In this document: positions 21,477 through 32,163 of the stretch, one piece after another
Position numbering within the stretch: the first letter of the stretch is position 1
Layout of the letters: the number at the start of each line of letters is the position of its first letter
Source of the DNA: Neonectria sp. B-13
Taxonomy: Eukaryota; Ascomycota; Sordariomycetes; Hypocreales; Nectriaceae
Assembly (NCBI GenBank): GCA_002682825.1
Contig: NOKP01000001.1
Coordinates: 994,501-1,058,500, forward strand
DNA length: 64,000 bases
Direction of reading: 5' to 3'
The notes under the pieces: model-generated
Told to the model about the DNA's origin: nothing
The model's database searches: none
Seen by the model: the letters and a program-made list of their open reading frames with translations, nothing else
Program-made: the position numbers and the translations under genes

Positions 21477-23703
21477 GGCGACGTGCTGTTATCAGAGCTA
21501 GGGGCGGCCGGCGGCAGCTCGTCGCGCAGTGTGGAGGGCAAATGGAAGCCGGTTGGTGAAGGCTTCGAATAGTGGTGTTGGCGGGTGCGAGATGCAGGGT
21601 GAAAGAGCGAGCAGTGTCGCGATAAACCGACTGGCGGAGCAAGAGGAAGCTCTGGGAGTTTAATTCAACGATGCCGCGACACAAGCGACCTGGTTAGTAA
21701 ACCTGAGGTGGACTTTTTGCCTGGGGCGTATTCTCCGAGCGACTGCTCCGGGCGTGTTTTGCAGGGGTTGGTCGCTTCCGTGAACGCCGGGTTTCTTCTG
21801 CGACACGACTCGAGACGAAAGCGAGACGAAAGGGAGAATGCTGAGAAATGATGGAGGAGGAGATTTTGGGTCAAGACAAGAGCCCAGAGTTATTTGACGA
21901 GTTAACTTGATGACGACTTGGCCCTAGGACGTCAATGAACAAGGAGGGAAATGGGTGAATCCAAGGTCGATCGATGCCTTGGTCTCAAGTCTCAAGCCTC
22001 GAACACCCGCGGTGTGGTCCCAGTGGTGTCATCTCCCCCACCACCCACTGGCACCTTCTGAACGCGCACACTGCTAGCCCAGGCGGTTTGCGAGCTGGCC
22101 CAGGACGCCGCCAGCTACCTAGCTAGTAGGAACACCAACCAACAGGCATCCGAGTGCTGCAACACGACTCTAGTCTCTGCAGCACGCAGACGTCATCGAC
22201 TATACCAGAAGCTTGATTTCCTATCTTGCTTCTCTAATTTGTAGCCACACAAGACATTCAATGCCAAACCGTTGACGAATAACCCCAATGGGAGCCTGCC
22301 GATTTTGAAAGCTTCATGCAGGACAGATGTTGGATCGTGGAGGCGAGCTGAATTCAAACAGGCTACGTCAGGGGACTTTGGATAACCGAGCGAAAGACGC
22401 GTTTGAGGTGCACTGCCACTGCGACTCCAGACTGCAAGTCAGATGCCAGTCATGTCCGGTTCTTGACGGGTGTGAGATCGATGGTTTCACTAGCAATCTT
22501 CCCGTCGCCTGCTCTTATCAAACTCAGCAATCTTGTTGGAATCGATGGTTTAGAAGCTTGGATGGTGCACGCACATTCGTCCTCCAGGCCACTTTAACAG
22601 GGCGTTTCCAATGCCACAGCACATTCCCTACCTGTTGTGCCGTTAAATCGGTCTCTGAAGATATCAGCGTCTTCCGTATTTCGATCTTTTCATCTATCTT
22701 CTCATCAACCCAGGCACAAGGCAAATGCCATTTCGTGCCCCGATGGTGTTCACACCTTGGCACCCTCCCGAAAACGTCGATCACTTCCCATGTGACAGAC
22801 GCCTCGGACCCATGACATCAGCCCGTGCATGCACGCTGCACGCATCCAACCAAGGGCGCTCAGCCAGCCAAAAGCGAATAGGTAAGCAGCGTCACACGTG
22901 AGGTCGAACACTACCGAGGGGTCGGATCATCCTATCTTCCGGGGGTCTTCAACGCGCCAACCTTTTTACAGCAAACGTTCAGCAAGTTAGCAGGCCAGCA
23001 AGCCAACAGGTCACCTTACTATGTACCTTGTTGATGGTTGGTTTGGCTTTGCCAATGATTCCATTAGACTGCAGCCACAATGGTGGAAGGGCAAATAGAC
23101 GTACGAAACACTTCTTACCACCCGCCCACCGCCCAACACCCACCGCAAGTCCGAACTAAGCCGCCTAAAACCCACCAACCACCGGGTTGCCACTTGGCCG
23201 CCAGCTACCCACTGTAGACGAACCACCCCCTGCCAATAAGCACATCGCGGAACCCTGGGGAGTGGCGGTTGGTTAGTGGGCGTGGCTTTCTCCGACAGCT
23301 TTCTCCGACAGCCACGACTCTGATGTGATTTAAAGAACCACGTCTCAACACCATCACCAACTCCCCAACATAACGCCGTTGCCATTCACACTCGCCACGC
23401 AAACTGCGACTCTCGTCGTCACCCCGAAACCTGCCAACGAACACGCTAGCGAACTCACCCCCAACTCCTACTGCCCCATCCGTCTCCCGAGCCGGACCTC
23501 GACAGATCGCACGCCACGGCCCGTCTTAGCCCGCCGCCTTTCGGAGTCTCGGTCGCGTCGGTTTCTGGCGGCTGCACTCTTCAACCTCAACTGCGCCAAA
23601 ACACCATCCCACGTATGGTTCTATCCACAGCCTCCCCCTAATAAACCCCTCGTGGGTACGGTCGACTTTCCTTTGGATCACCATTTCCAACACCGTCGCC
23701 GCT
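21477..23703. other. Intergenic region with two divergent promoters
   Basis: About 2.2 kb between divergent starts (repeat protein minus, Doa10 plus). It must hold both promoters. Short ORFs on both strands are unsupported. The CT-rich stretch at 23380-23700 is typical of a fungal 5' leader. Confidence 0.5.
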
Positions 23704-26700
23704 ATGGAGGATCCCACCCCAAGCCTCAAGCTCAAGAGCTTCCACCGAGCCGCAACTCGATCCGACGACCCCTTCCAAAGTCAGGATACAGCCCCCGGCA
23801 TTTGTCGAATATGTCGCGGCGAGGGCACCCCGGAAGAGCCGCTCTTCTACCCATGCAAGTGCAGCGGTAGCATCAAATATGTCCACCAGGACTGTCTGAT
23901 GGAGTGGCTGTCGCACTCGCAGAAGAAGTACTGCGAGCTCTGCAAGACGTCTTTCCGCTTCACCAAGTTATACGCCCCCGACATGCCCCAGTCTCTGCCA
24001 GTACACGTATTCCTCGGCCACATGGCCAAATACCTGCTGCGCAACGTGTTGGTCTGGCTTCGTGCCGCCATGGCCATCAGCGTCTGGGTATGGTGGCTAC
24101 CCTACTCTATGAGATTAGTTTGGTCCTTCATGTTCTGGGTCAGCGACGAAGGCCTTGGTGCCACCTCGATGCTCTCGGGGGCAAATGAGACAGTTGCCGC
24201 CACTGTTGAACTAGCCCAGTCAGCCTTTGGAAACGATACATGCCCGGCCAGTCCCCTTCTAGTGCCTGTCACCACATCCGCCGCTGTTGCCCAAGCCATG
24301 CTTGACGGGCTGTCAGGCCAGAACATCTCCGAGTTCCTGCTCCGTGTTCTTCTCAACTCTCTGTACATGTCTGCCAAATACAACCGATCAGACTCTACCG
24401 GTGAGGCAGGGTCGACGGATACCACACTCACCGGATCGGCTCCTCAGTCTCTCCTCGGCGACGTCACGTTTCTCCACAACCTGACTCGAAATCCCACCCT
24501 GAATCGGACGTTCGTATATGTACTTGAGGGTCAGGTCATTACGGTCTTGGTCATCGTCTGCTTCATCCTTGTCATCCTAGTCCGAGACTATGTCGTTCAG
24601 CAGCAGCCCGAGATTAATATGCGTGCTGCTTTCGCTGCCCCTGAGAACCCTCTTGCGCCTCCGGAACCACTTCTTGTCCGACCAGAAGATGTGGAGAATC
24701 TACGAGGACCAGACGAGTCGGATGAGGAAACCCTAGACGACGGAGAGCAGCCTATTCGCCTTGCGGATGCTAACCTCGCCGAAGTGGACGCCCCAGTGAA
24801 CTCTGCGCTGCTTCAGCGAAGATACACAGACCGCCAAGTACAAGGCCTTGAAGAAACCGGCTCTGGTAGTGCAACCGCACCTGAGCCTTGGCTTCAGGCA
24901 GAACCCAGCGATTCAGAGGAACGAACTAGTGTCAACGATTACCTACGTATCTACCGCCGCGCCGATGCAGATCCTGAGAAAATTTTACAACTTATCGAGG
25001 ATGAGGGTCTTGAAGAAAAGCTCGCGTACTGGGTCGACATTACTCGGCGATCCATCCCCGGGCACGAAGACGGGCTCTCAGATCTCGCCACACATGCCAG
25101 GCACCCAGAGTCGATTCTCATCAGTGACCGCCCAGAAAGCTACAGTTCTACGGCAGAGAGTTCTTCCAGGATTGCGCTCACCCCGGGGTCGAACGAAGGG
25201 TCTTCGGTAGGGCTTAATGAAGAACACGCGACAGCTTCTCGAAAGGGAAAGGAGAAGGCATCGCTCCCTACGCCCGATCTAGAGACGGACGCCGATTCAT
25301 GGGGAACAGGTTTACTGCCAGGCCCTTCGCGACCCCGTGCTGTGTCAGATGGGCCAAAGCTGCATGACTCTATCAACCCACTGGCCAACAATAGCTGGTC
25401 CTTTGCAGCGTTACCACCCGATCCTGAGACCGAAGATTTGCATGCACACCAGTTTCGCACCAATGACCGACCTCATTTCTCCAGAAGCGCGACGCCTGCC
25501 TCTGACCGAATTCCCGAGGCTGAAAACTCTCGTTCCAGGAGCGGCTCCCCCGAGTTCGAGGATTCAACCCAGGATCAGACACGCCCTGACCAATGGCCTG
25601 TTGAAGAGGTCGACTTCGAGGAGCCGCCATCTGTCGTCCATCACGTTCATCACGAGCCGGCACCCAGTCACAGAAACGCTGAGGAGGCGGCTGAGCAAGA
25701 AAATGAAAGGGTCCCAGGCCTGGTTGATCGAGTGACCGACTTCATGTGGGGCGATCTCGAAGACCATCACCATGCTCAGCCCGAAGCAGGTAATCATGCT
25801 GCTGACGGCGATGCTCATGACGATGCCTGGGTTGATGTCGATGAGGCTGACGCTGCAGATGATAACGTCGATGCCCAACCTGAAGACATTGACGGTGTAC
25901 CTGGCGATGGGCTTGACCCAGAAGCCATTGAAGACCTTGAGGACTTTGAGGGCGTGATGGAGCTTATCGGTATGCGAGGCCCCATCGCTGGCCTCTTTCA
26001 AAACGCCATTTTCTGCGCAGTTCTCGTCTCTGTGACGATCTTTGCCTGCATCTTCTTACCATATAACATCGGACGTGTCAGCGTGTGGATCCTGGCAAAC
26101 CCTATGCGGCTTGTTCGATTGCTCTTTGAGCTTTCCAAACTTCTCCAAGACGCCGCTGTCATGTTTGTCGGGATCGCAACTTGGGTCGCTTTGAATATTC
26201 TCGACATGTTCACCAACATCGTCGGAGGTTTCCTTGCCGCATACGTCTTGTCAGCAAGGAAGGCATCCTGGGCGGTATGGACGAGTGCAGGGTCACGAGT
26301 TCTGGAGTATGCCTTCATGGACTTCCCCATGTCTGCTTCCGAAATGCAGAACTTTTCCGCCATCAGTCATGGAGCCTTGCTCACAGTCAAGGGCCACATC
26401 GGCACCATTCTTTCGACCGTGAGCGAAGTGTTTGCCTTTGTTTTGGGCGGGCGTATATTTTACACCTTCCCATCTCTTCAAGCTATCACTTCTCTGTCAA
26501 CCTCCGTGTTGCACAGTATTCGCCTTTCCTCCTCACTACTATTAAACCCTAACTCATGGGTGATTGATCTCGGTGAAACCGAGACCTCACCGTCGATCGA
26601 CCCTGAGCTGGCGGACTGGTCTGGGTTGGATAGGTTTTGGGCCATCCTCGCTGGTTACGTCACGCTCTTCTTTATTGGCGCGATGTACCTCAAACGTGGA

Positions 26701-28812
26701 AGCCCATTCTCCAGGGGCAACATCATGCAGGCGTGGGAAGCGGGTGTGATCGACACCTTGCACCAAGCCAGCGGCATCATGAAGGTCATCATGATCATCA
26801 GTATCGAGATGCTGGTCTTTCCGCTTTACTGCGGCCTTCTCCTCGACGGTGCCTTGCTGCCGTTGTTTGAGGACACAACTTTCAAGTCCCGGATGCTCTT
26901 CACGTACAACTATCCCCTAACGTCGGTCTTTGTTCACTGGTTCGTCGGCACCGGATACATGTTCCATTTCGCGCTCTTTGTCTCCATGTGCCGCAAGATT
27001 ATGCGGCAGGGCGTACTCTGTAAGTTCAAATCACTAATTTTATGCCTCGGTAGTATACTAATATTCGTTCTAGATTTCATCCGCGATCCCGATGATCCCG
27101 AGTTTCATCCGGTTCGTGATGTGCTCGAGAGGAACTTGACAACGCAGCTGAGGAAGATTCTCTTCTCGGCATTCGTCTACGGTGCTTTGGTAATCGTGTG
27201 CTTGGGCGGCGTGGTATGGGGTCTATCATACACGGTGCCCAACGTCCTGCCCATTCACTACTCGTCAAACGAACCCGTCCTCGAATTTCCCGTCGACCTA
27301 CTCTTCTACAACTTCCTCATGCCATTGGCGGTCAACTTCTTCAAACCCGGCGATGGACTACACGCGATGTACACGTGGTGGTTCCGAACATGCGCACGTT
27401 GTCTACGTCTTACCTTCTTCCTTTTCGGCGAACGAAGGATCGACGAGGAGGGCAGCCTTCAGCTGGGAGTAACTTCCGAGTTCAACGGGCTTCCCTGGTA
27501 CAAGACCCTGTTTTTGGAACTAGACGAGAAACAACATGTTGTTCCGAAGACTTGGCATGACGCCTTCGAAGGGGGCGATGCTAAGCCAAAGCCGCCGTTG
27601 CCTCAAAGCGAAATGTCCCATCTCAGACGCAAGAAGGCTCGCCTCAGGGAGACAAATCAGCTCGTGGAGAGCGGCCATTTCGTGCGGGCTCCGGCATCTG
27701 ATCGTGTCAAGATCCCCAAGGGCAAGAAGGTCTTTCTCGACGTTTCGGAGCGTGGTCAGCGGCGGGATGGACAGTCTGACACCGACCTATATGCTTCGAA
27801 CCAGTACCAGATGGTCTATATTCCCCCGAACTTCCGGACGAGGGTCTTCTTGTTCATCCTGTTCATCTGGGTCTTCGCGGCTGTCACTGGGGTCGGCTTC
27901 ACAATCATCCCTCTGGTGTTTGGTAGGAGGATTTTCAAGATGCTGATCCCCTCACACATCAGAACCAACGACATATATGCCTTTAGCATTGGAGTCTACC
28001 TCCTTGGGTCTCTTGCCTACCTGGTTTTCCACATCAAGAGCGTATGGGCCAATGTCCAGCAATGGATCGGGAGGGCCCAGACACGAGTAGCGACAGGCGG
28101 TGCCCCTCGACGCGTCACGGGCGTGATTGTTCACGGAGGTACCCTGATTTACGCATACTTCCTCCTCCTGATCGTGTTTCCGCTTCTGGTTTCGGCAATT
28201 ATGGAGCTATACCTCGCCATCCCACTTCACACGTACATGTATCCTCCGACAGCAGCAACAATTCAAGCCTCGAGAGAAGGAGATCCAGAAGCGAGCCGGC
28301 ACACGGTGCGGGTCATTCAGGCATGGACTTTAGGTGTGTTATATTTGAAGTTGAGTGCCCGGATGGTGACGACCTTGTTCGCCGACACACGTCTCGCCGT
28401 CGCCGTTCGCACAGTTCTCCGCCAAGGCTGGATGTATCCTGATGCTGGCGTCCTGACGAGAGCATTCGTCGTTCCTGGACTAGCCCTCTCTGCGGCCGCA
28501 GTGTTTGGGCCTCCGGCGATCACTACTGCCTTCATCAAGTACGGCATGATTGCCGATGCACAACCCGGCTTGAACGAAGCAGCAGAGGCGGCTCGTCTGG
28601 CGATCATCTACCGACAGTCATATCCCGCCGTGGCATTGGCTGCGCTGTTCATCAAGAACACGGTTGGGCTGGTGAGGGTGATCAATGGGTGGACAGCCCG
28701 TATACGTGATGAGGCATACTTGATTGGAGAGCGGCTGCACAACTTCGGGGCAGCGGCAGCGGGAGCGAGGAGAGTAAGGGGCGCGTGGAGGGCCGGAGGA
28801 GCGAGACTTTGA
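23704..28812 (+). CDS. SSM4: Doa10/Ssm4 (MARCH6-type) ERAD E3 ubiquitin ligase
   Basis: Membrane-embedded RING-CH ubiquitin ligase of the ER and inner nuclear membrane; in yeast it ubiquitinates misfolded membrane and soluble proteins with Ubc6 and Ubc7. Two exons, 23704-27019 and 27074-28812, giving 1684 residues. The N-terminal C4HC3 RING-CH is complete: C34, C37, C51, C53, H61, C64, C77, C80 (ICRICRGEG, then PCKCSGSIKYVHQDCLMEW). Many membrane segments follow, with a long acidic cytosolic insert at about residues 320-740 that is poorly conserved in this family. The 54-base intron has GTAAGT, a TACTAAT branch site and CTAG; removing it gives GVLYFIRDPDDPEF, a conserved Doa10 motif. The intron is open in frame, so unspliced RNA would code for an 18-residue insertion. 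Identification is firm. Confidence 0.95.
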   Translation: MEDPTPSLKLKSFHRAATRSDDPFQSQDTAPGICRICRGEGTPEEPLFYPCKCSGSIKYVHQDCLMEWLSHSQKKYCELCKTSFRFTKLYAPDMPQSLPVHVFLGHMAKYLLRNVLVWLRAAMAISVWVWWLPYSMRLVWSFMFWVSDEGLGATSMLSGANETVAATVELAQSAFGNDTCPASPLLVPVTTSAAVAQAMLDGLSGQNISEFLLRVLLNSLYMSAKYNRSDSTGEAGSTDTTLTGSAPQSLLGDVTFLHNLTRNPTLNRTFVYVLEGQVITVLVIVCFILVILVRDYVVQQQPEINMRAAFAAPENPLAPPEPLLVRPEDVENLRGPDESDEETLDDGEQPIRLADANLAEVDAPVNSALLQRRYTDRQVQGLEETGSGSATAPEPWLQAEPSDSEERTSVNDYLRIYRRADADPEKILQLIEDEGLEEKLAYWVDITRRSIPGHEDGLSDLATHARHPESILISDRPESYSSTAESSSRIALTPGSNEGSSVGLNEEHATASRKGKEKASLPTPDLETDADSWGTGLLPGPSRPRAVSDGPKLHDSINPLANNSWSFAALPPDPETEDLHAHQFRTNDRPHFSRSATPASDRIPEAENSRSRSGSPEFEDSTQDQTRPDQWPVEEVDFEEPPSVVHHVHHEPAPSHRNAEEAAEQENERVPGLVDRVTDFMWGDLEDHHHAQPEAGNHAADGDAHDDAWVDVDEADAADDNVDAQPEDIDGVPGDGLDPEAIEDLEDFEGVMELIGMRGPIAGLFQNAIFCAVLVSVTIFACIFLPYNIGRVSVWILANPMRLVRLLFELSKLLQDAAVMFVGIATWVALNILDMFTNIVGGFLAAYVLSARKASWAVWTSAGSRVLEYAFMDFPMSASEMQNFSAISHGALLTVKGHIGTILSTVSEVFAFVLGGRIFYTFPSLQAITSLSTSVLHSIRLSSSLLLNPNSWVIDLGETETSPSIDPELADWSGLDRFWAILAGYVTLFFIGAMYLKRGSPFSRGNIMQAWEAGVIDTLHQASGIMKVIMIISIEMLVFPLYCGLLLDGALLPLFEDTTFKSRMLFTYNYPLTSVFVHWFVGTGYMFHFALFVSMCRKIMRQGVLCKFKSLILCLGSILIFVLDFIRDPDDPEFHPVRDVLERNLTTQLRKILFSAFVYGALVIVCLGGVVWGLSYTVPNVLPIHYSSNEPVLEFPVDLLFYNFLMPLAVNFFKPGDGLHAMYTWWFRTCARCLRLTFFLFGERRIDEEGSLQLGVTSEFNGLPWYKTLFLELDEKQHVVPKTWHDAFEGGDAKPKPPLPQSEMSHLRRKKARLRETNQLVESGHFVRAPASDRVKIPKGKKVFLDVSERGQRRDGQSDTDLYASNQYQMVYIPPNFRTRVFLFILFIWVFAAVTGVGFTIIPLVFGRRIFKMLIPSHIRTNDIYAFSIGVYLLGSLAYLVFHIKSVWANVQQWIGRAQTRVATGGAPRRVTGVIVHGGTLIYAYFLLLIVFPLLVSAIMELYLAIPLHTYMYPPTAATIQASREGDPEASRHTVRVIQAWTLGVLYLKLSARMVTTLFADTRLAVAVRTVLRQGWMYPDAGVLTRAFVVPGLALSAAAVFGPPAITTAFIKYGMIADAQPGLNEAAEAARLAIIYRQSYPAVALAALFIKNTVGLVRVINGWTARIRDEAYLIGERLHNFGAAAAGARRVRGAWRAGGARL

Positions 28813-30333
28813 GACGATGACCTAAGATACCACTCTAGTGCATGTTAATGATTTGGCGTTTGTGATGAGCATAAAGTCCTGCCCTGTAGACCAAAGACAA
28901 CGCACAGGTTGAAACTTAGGGATGGATTAAGGCCCTTGATATCCTTAAGCCTAAGCTCGTAGGCTCGTTTCCTGTCTAGGTCCCCGCATGCAAAGATTGA
29001 TTGTATGATTGATGAGAGATGACAAGATGCGAAACGCCTCTCATTCTGGTTGATAATGTGCAAGGTTGTTTGAGACTTTCTAGTTAGGCTGTTAGACTAT
29101 CGGGTAGATATGATATTTGATGTATCGTGTTAAACAGAATGCTTGTTTTTTTTCTTCGGATTCCGGCATCAAAGAAAGTTCTAGGGTTCAAAATCCATCA
29201 CAAACCTTTGACAGGATTACGAAACAATGAGTCAAAGGCTTCCCTGTACGTACGACAGTTTATTTTTATCGTTGAGACGTGTTTGATCAGAGTGACGTGG
29301 GAGGGTTTGTCTTGCATAAAGTAAGTGGACATGGGCCGTGACCCCTTGCGCATGAGGCATTGATGATTGGCGCCCAATTCAGGACAAGTTGGCATCAAGG
29401 AATGGAAAGGGTAGTTATGAAGATGGGAAGAAGACCATTGCCGGTCTTCTCCATGTACCAGTCTGAAGAGATGGAATGGCTCTGGAAGTGAGGATTGCCT
29501 CTGGTTTCCAGGGTAGGCTGCGCGGTATTATTGAGGGCTTGGGCTGATAAGATGCCCAAAACAACCCCTCCATCAGAGTGACGTGGGAGGAGGCGCATCC
29601 ACTCTATCTGCTAGTACCATGTACGTACCCACTGCAGGTAGACAGACAACTTGAAAGAACCAAAAGCCGAAACAGTCACGTGAGGGCACAGGGGCAGACC
29701 TTCCCGGCGGTGCTAGCCAATCAACGGCGGATGCAGAGAGAACTGGAGCGCAGTGTTGCCCATGGCTGCGAGAGACCAGCCGCAAACAGGCTTAGTGGCT
29801 GATGTCGGTTCAAGGAGAATGGGCCGTGTGCCAACCCGCGATGTGTCGCATCAACACCGACCCGTCACGAGCCAAAACAGCAACGCATCTTCGACATTGC
29901 GGTGCCGTCCCTTCGCAACTCCGCGCCGTTGCGGCCGCCTTCTACTAACCAGCAGCATCACAGGTAAGACACACGGCTCCGGTAAGTTCAGCCTGTGAAG
30001 AAGACCGCGCCATTCGTTGAACCGGCCGCGCCATCTTGTATTGACGACCGCTTTCGTCTGCTCCGTATCGGTGAGTGTGAATTTGCTCCCCCGCCTGTTT
30101 CTCCTCCTCGAACGGCCTTGACTGACGATGCATGCATTGCTGGCTTGCGCAGATAGAAGCATCGACCTCGATCTCGCTGATTTACTTGCGGTTCTACTCT
30201 TCGATTCCATTTCCATTCCCACCGCCACGGGCTAATCCACCGCCTCTCCCGCCTTGTCTGGTCGCAATCACCTATGATATCCCGACAAACCCGCACCGTC
30301 TAGCTAAGTCGAGTCGAATCGCAACCACCCACC
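28813..30333. other. Intergenic region, no gene supported
   Basis: About 1.5 kb between Doa10 and the NudE-like gene. The right half should contain the NudE-like promoter and leader. ORFs here are short and without family features. Confidence 0.5.
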
Positions 30334-32163
30334 ATGGCAGAGCTTCCATCGTCGCCGCCCAGCGAGGGCACCAACGCCGAAGATGCCGTCACTTGGTACA
30401 AGGCGCAGTACGAGCAGCTCGAGATGGAGCTTGCCGAGTTCAGAGACTCCAGCAGGGAACTTGAGCAGGAACTGGAGAAGGACATCGACCGTGCAGAGAA
30501 GCAGGAGCGGATTCTACAAGAAAAGGCCGAGACTCTCGGTTTTGAGGTTGAGGAGTGGAAGGTATGTCATGCGCTCTACCTCCGTCGTCCAGATGACTAC
30601 CATCGCTTCAAGTTATGCGCGAGGACTTTGACTGACTTGACCTGTGTTTGACCCGTACAGAGAAAGCACAAGGAGTCCAAGACAGAGTCTAGTGCAGCGC
30701 AGCATCAGCTCGAGAAGGAAATCACAACGCTGCGAGACTCGAACCGAACCATGCAGCTGAAGCTGCGGGATATCGAAGTCGCAAACGATGATTTCGAGCG
30801 ACAGGCGCGCAACACCACATCGTCACTCGAAGATATGGAGTCCAAGTACAACCAGGCCATCGAGCGCGCCGTGATGATGGAGGAGGAGATCAAGATGGGC
30901 GAGCAGGAGCGAGAACAGCTGCGCATCGAGTCGCAGCGCCTCCGTGACGAGCTAGGCGACCTCAAGATCGAGGCCGAGCTCCTACAAGACAAGCTCAAGA
31001 AGCAGGAGTCGCGCCATCTTTCCTCCATTTCGACCGACCTGTCCATGATGGGATCTCCCACCTTCGACAAGAACCTCGATCGCTCGCCCGGCTCTACCGC
31101 CAGCTCTCCTCTCATCACCACACCTCCCGAGGCCAAATCGCCGCTGCCCTCCGACTCCCTTTCTGACCTGCGCGATCCTCCCTCACCACCCATGTCTGAC
31201 GCCTCGGCCCCCTTGCCCAAGGTCGCATCTACGAGGACTCCCGCCCCGGCCAGGCCCCGGAAAACCCGTCTTCCTTCGGCCGACAACAGCGTCACTCCTA
31301 AGCCACGAGCTAAGCCTCCCACTGGGTCTACTCGGGCGCCAGGTAGCCGTATCTCGACTGGCGGCACGACCATTCGGACCCCAGCGAACCGGGCCATTGG
31401 ACCTCGCTCGGCCTCTCACAAGCTCCCCGCCTCCAACTCCCTCGCTCACATCCGTACTCTCACGGCCCAGATGCAGCGGCTCGAGGCGCGAGTTCACTCT
31501 GTTCGGTCCAAGCTTCCCGGTCCAGCTCACACGCCTCCTCGTTCTTCCCCTCGGTCCTCTTTTGCCGTCCCTGCGACGGTTACGATCCGGTCTCGCAGGC
31601 GCAATGTGGGATCTACGGTGGGATCTACGACTTCCTCGATCGCCGGTGATGACACCACACCAACCAACCTCCAGGCCCCCGCAGCATCGAAGGGCAGCCA
31701 CGTTCCTCGACTTAGTACCTCTGGGGTGAGCCGCCTATCCTTTGGACCCTTGCCCAACCGTGGACCAGATTCAGAGATCAGCCGGCCTAGTTCGCGGGCT
31801 AGTGTCTCGTCATACGCCCGGCCACCATCCCGATCAGACATGATTCCACGCCCAGCATCTCGATCATCGCTCACAGGGGCAAGGACCCCTATGGGTCGAC
31901 CCCGGTCGTCACTCGGGGGCTCCCTACACGGCCACTCCGCTAGCATCAGCCAAATTGATTTAATGGAGGAGGATGAGGGCGAGTTCAGGACGCCGAGCCG
32001 ACGAGGAACGTACTCGAAACTGGAACTGGAAGCAACTGCTGGCAGTGCGATCCCAATGCCCGCAAGTCGACGCCAGAGCGGCGGCCGACGAATTAGCAAC
32101 GGCCCGGCGAGAGCAAGCATATCCGGACAAAGGAAGTTGAGCGACCTTGGGGAGACGTTTTAG
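30334..32163 (+). CDS. NudE/RO11-like dynein regulator (nuclear distribution)
   Basis: Cytoplasmic coiled-coil protein that links LIS1 (NudF/PAC1) to dynein and supports nuclear migration in hyphae. Two exons, 30334-30561 and 30661-32163, 576 residues; intron 30562-30660 has a GTATGT donor and TACAG acceptor, joining EEWK with RKHKES. The start lies in a strong context (CACCATGG). The first ~190 residues form a nearly uninterrupted charged coiled coil ([20 protein letters not shown], then [20 protein letters not shown]), the LIS1/dynein-binding part in NudE proteins. The rest is Ser/Pro/Arg-rich and probably disordered, with many SP sites. This architecture and length match RO11 of Neurospora and NudE of Aspergillus. 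Family call is strong; the tail diverges too much to judge. Confidence 0.88.
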
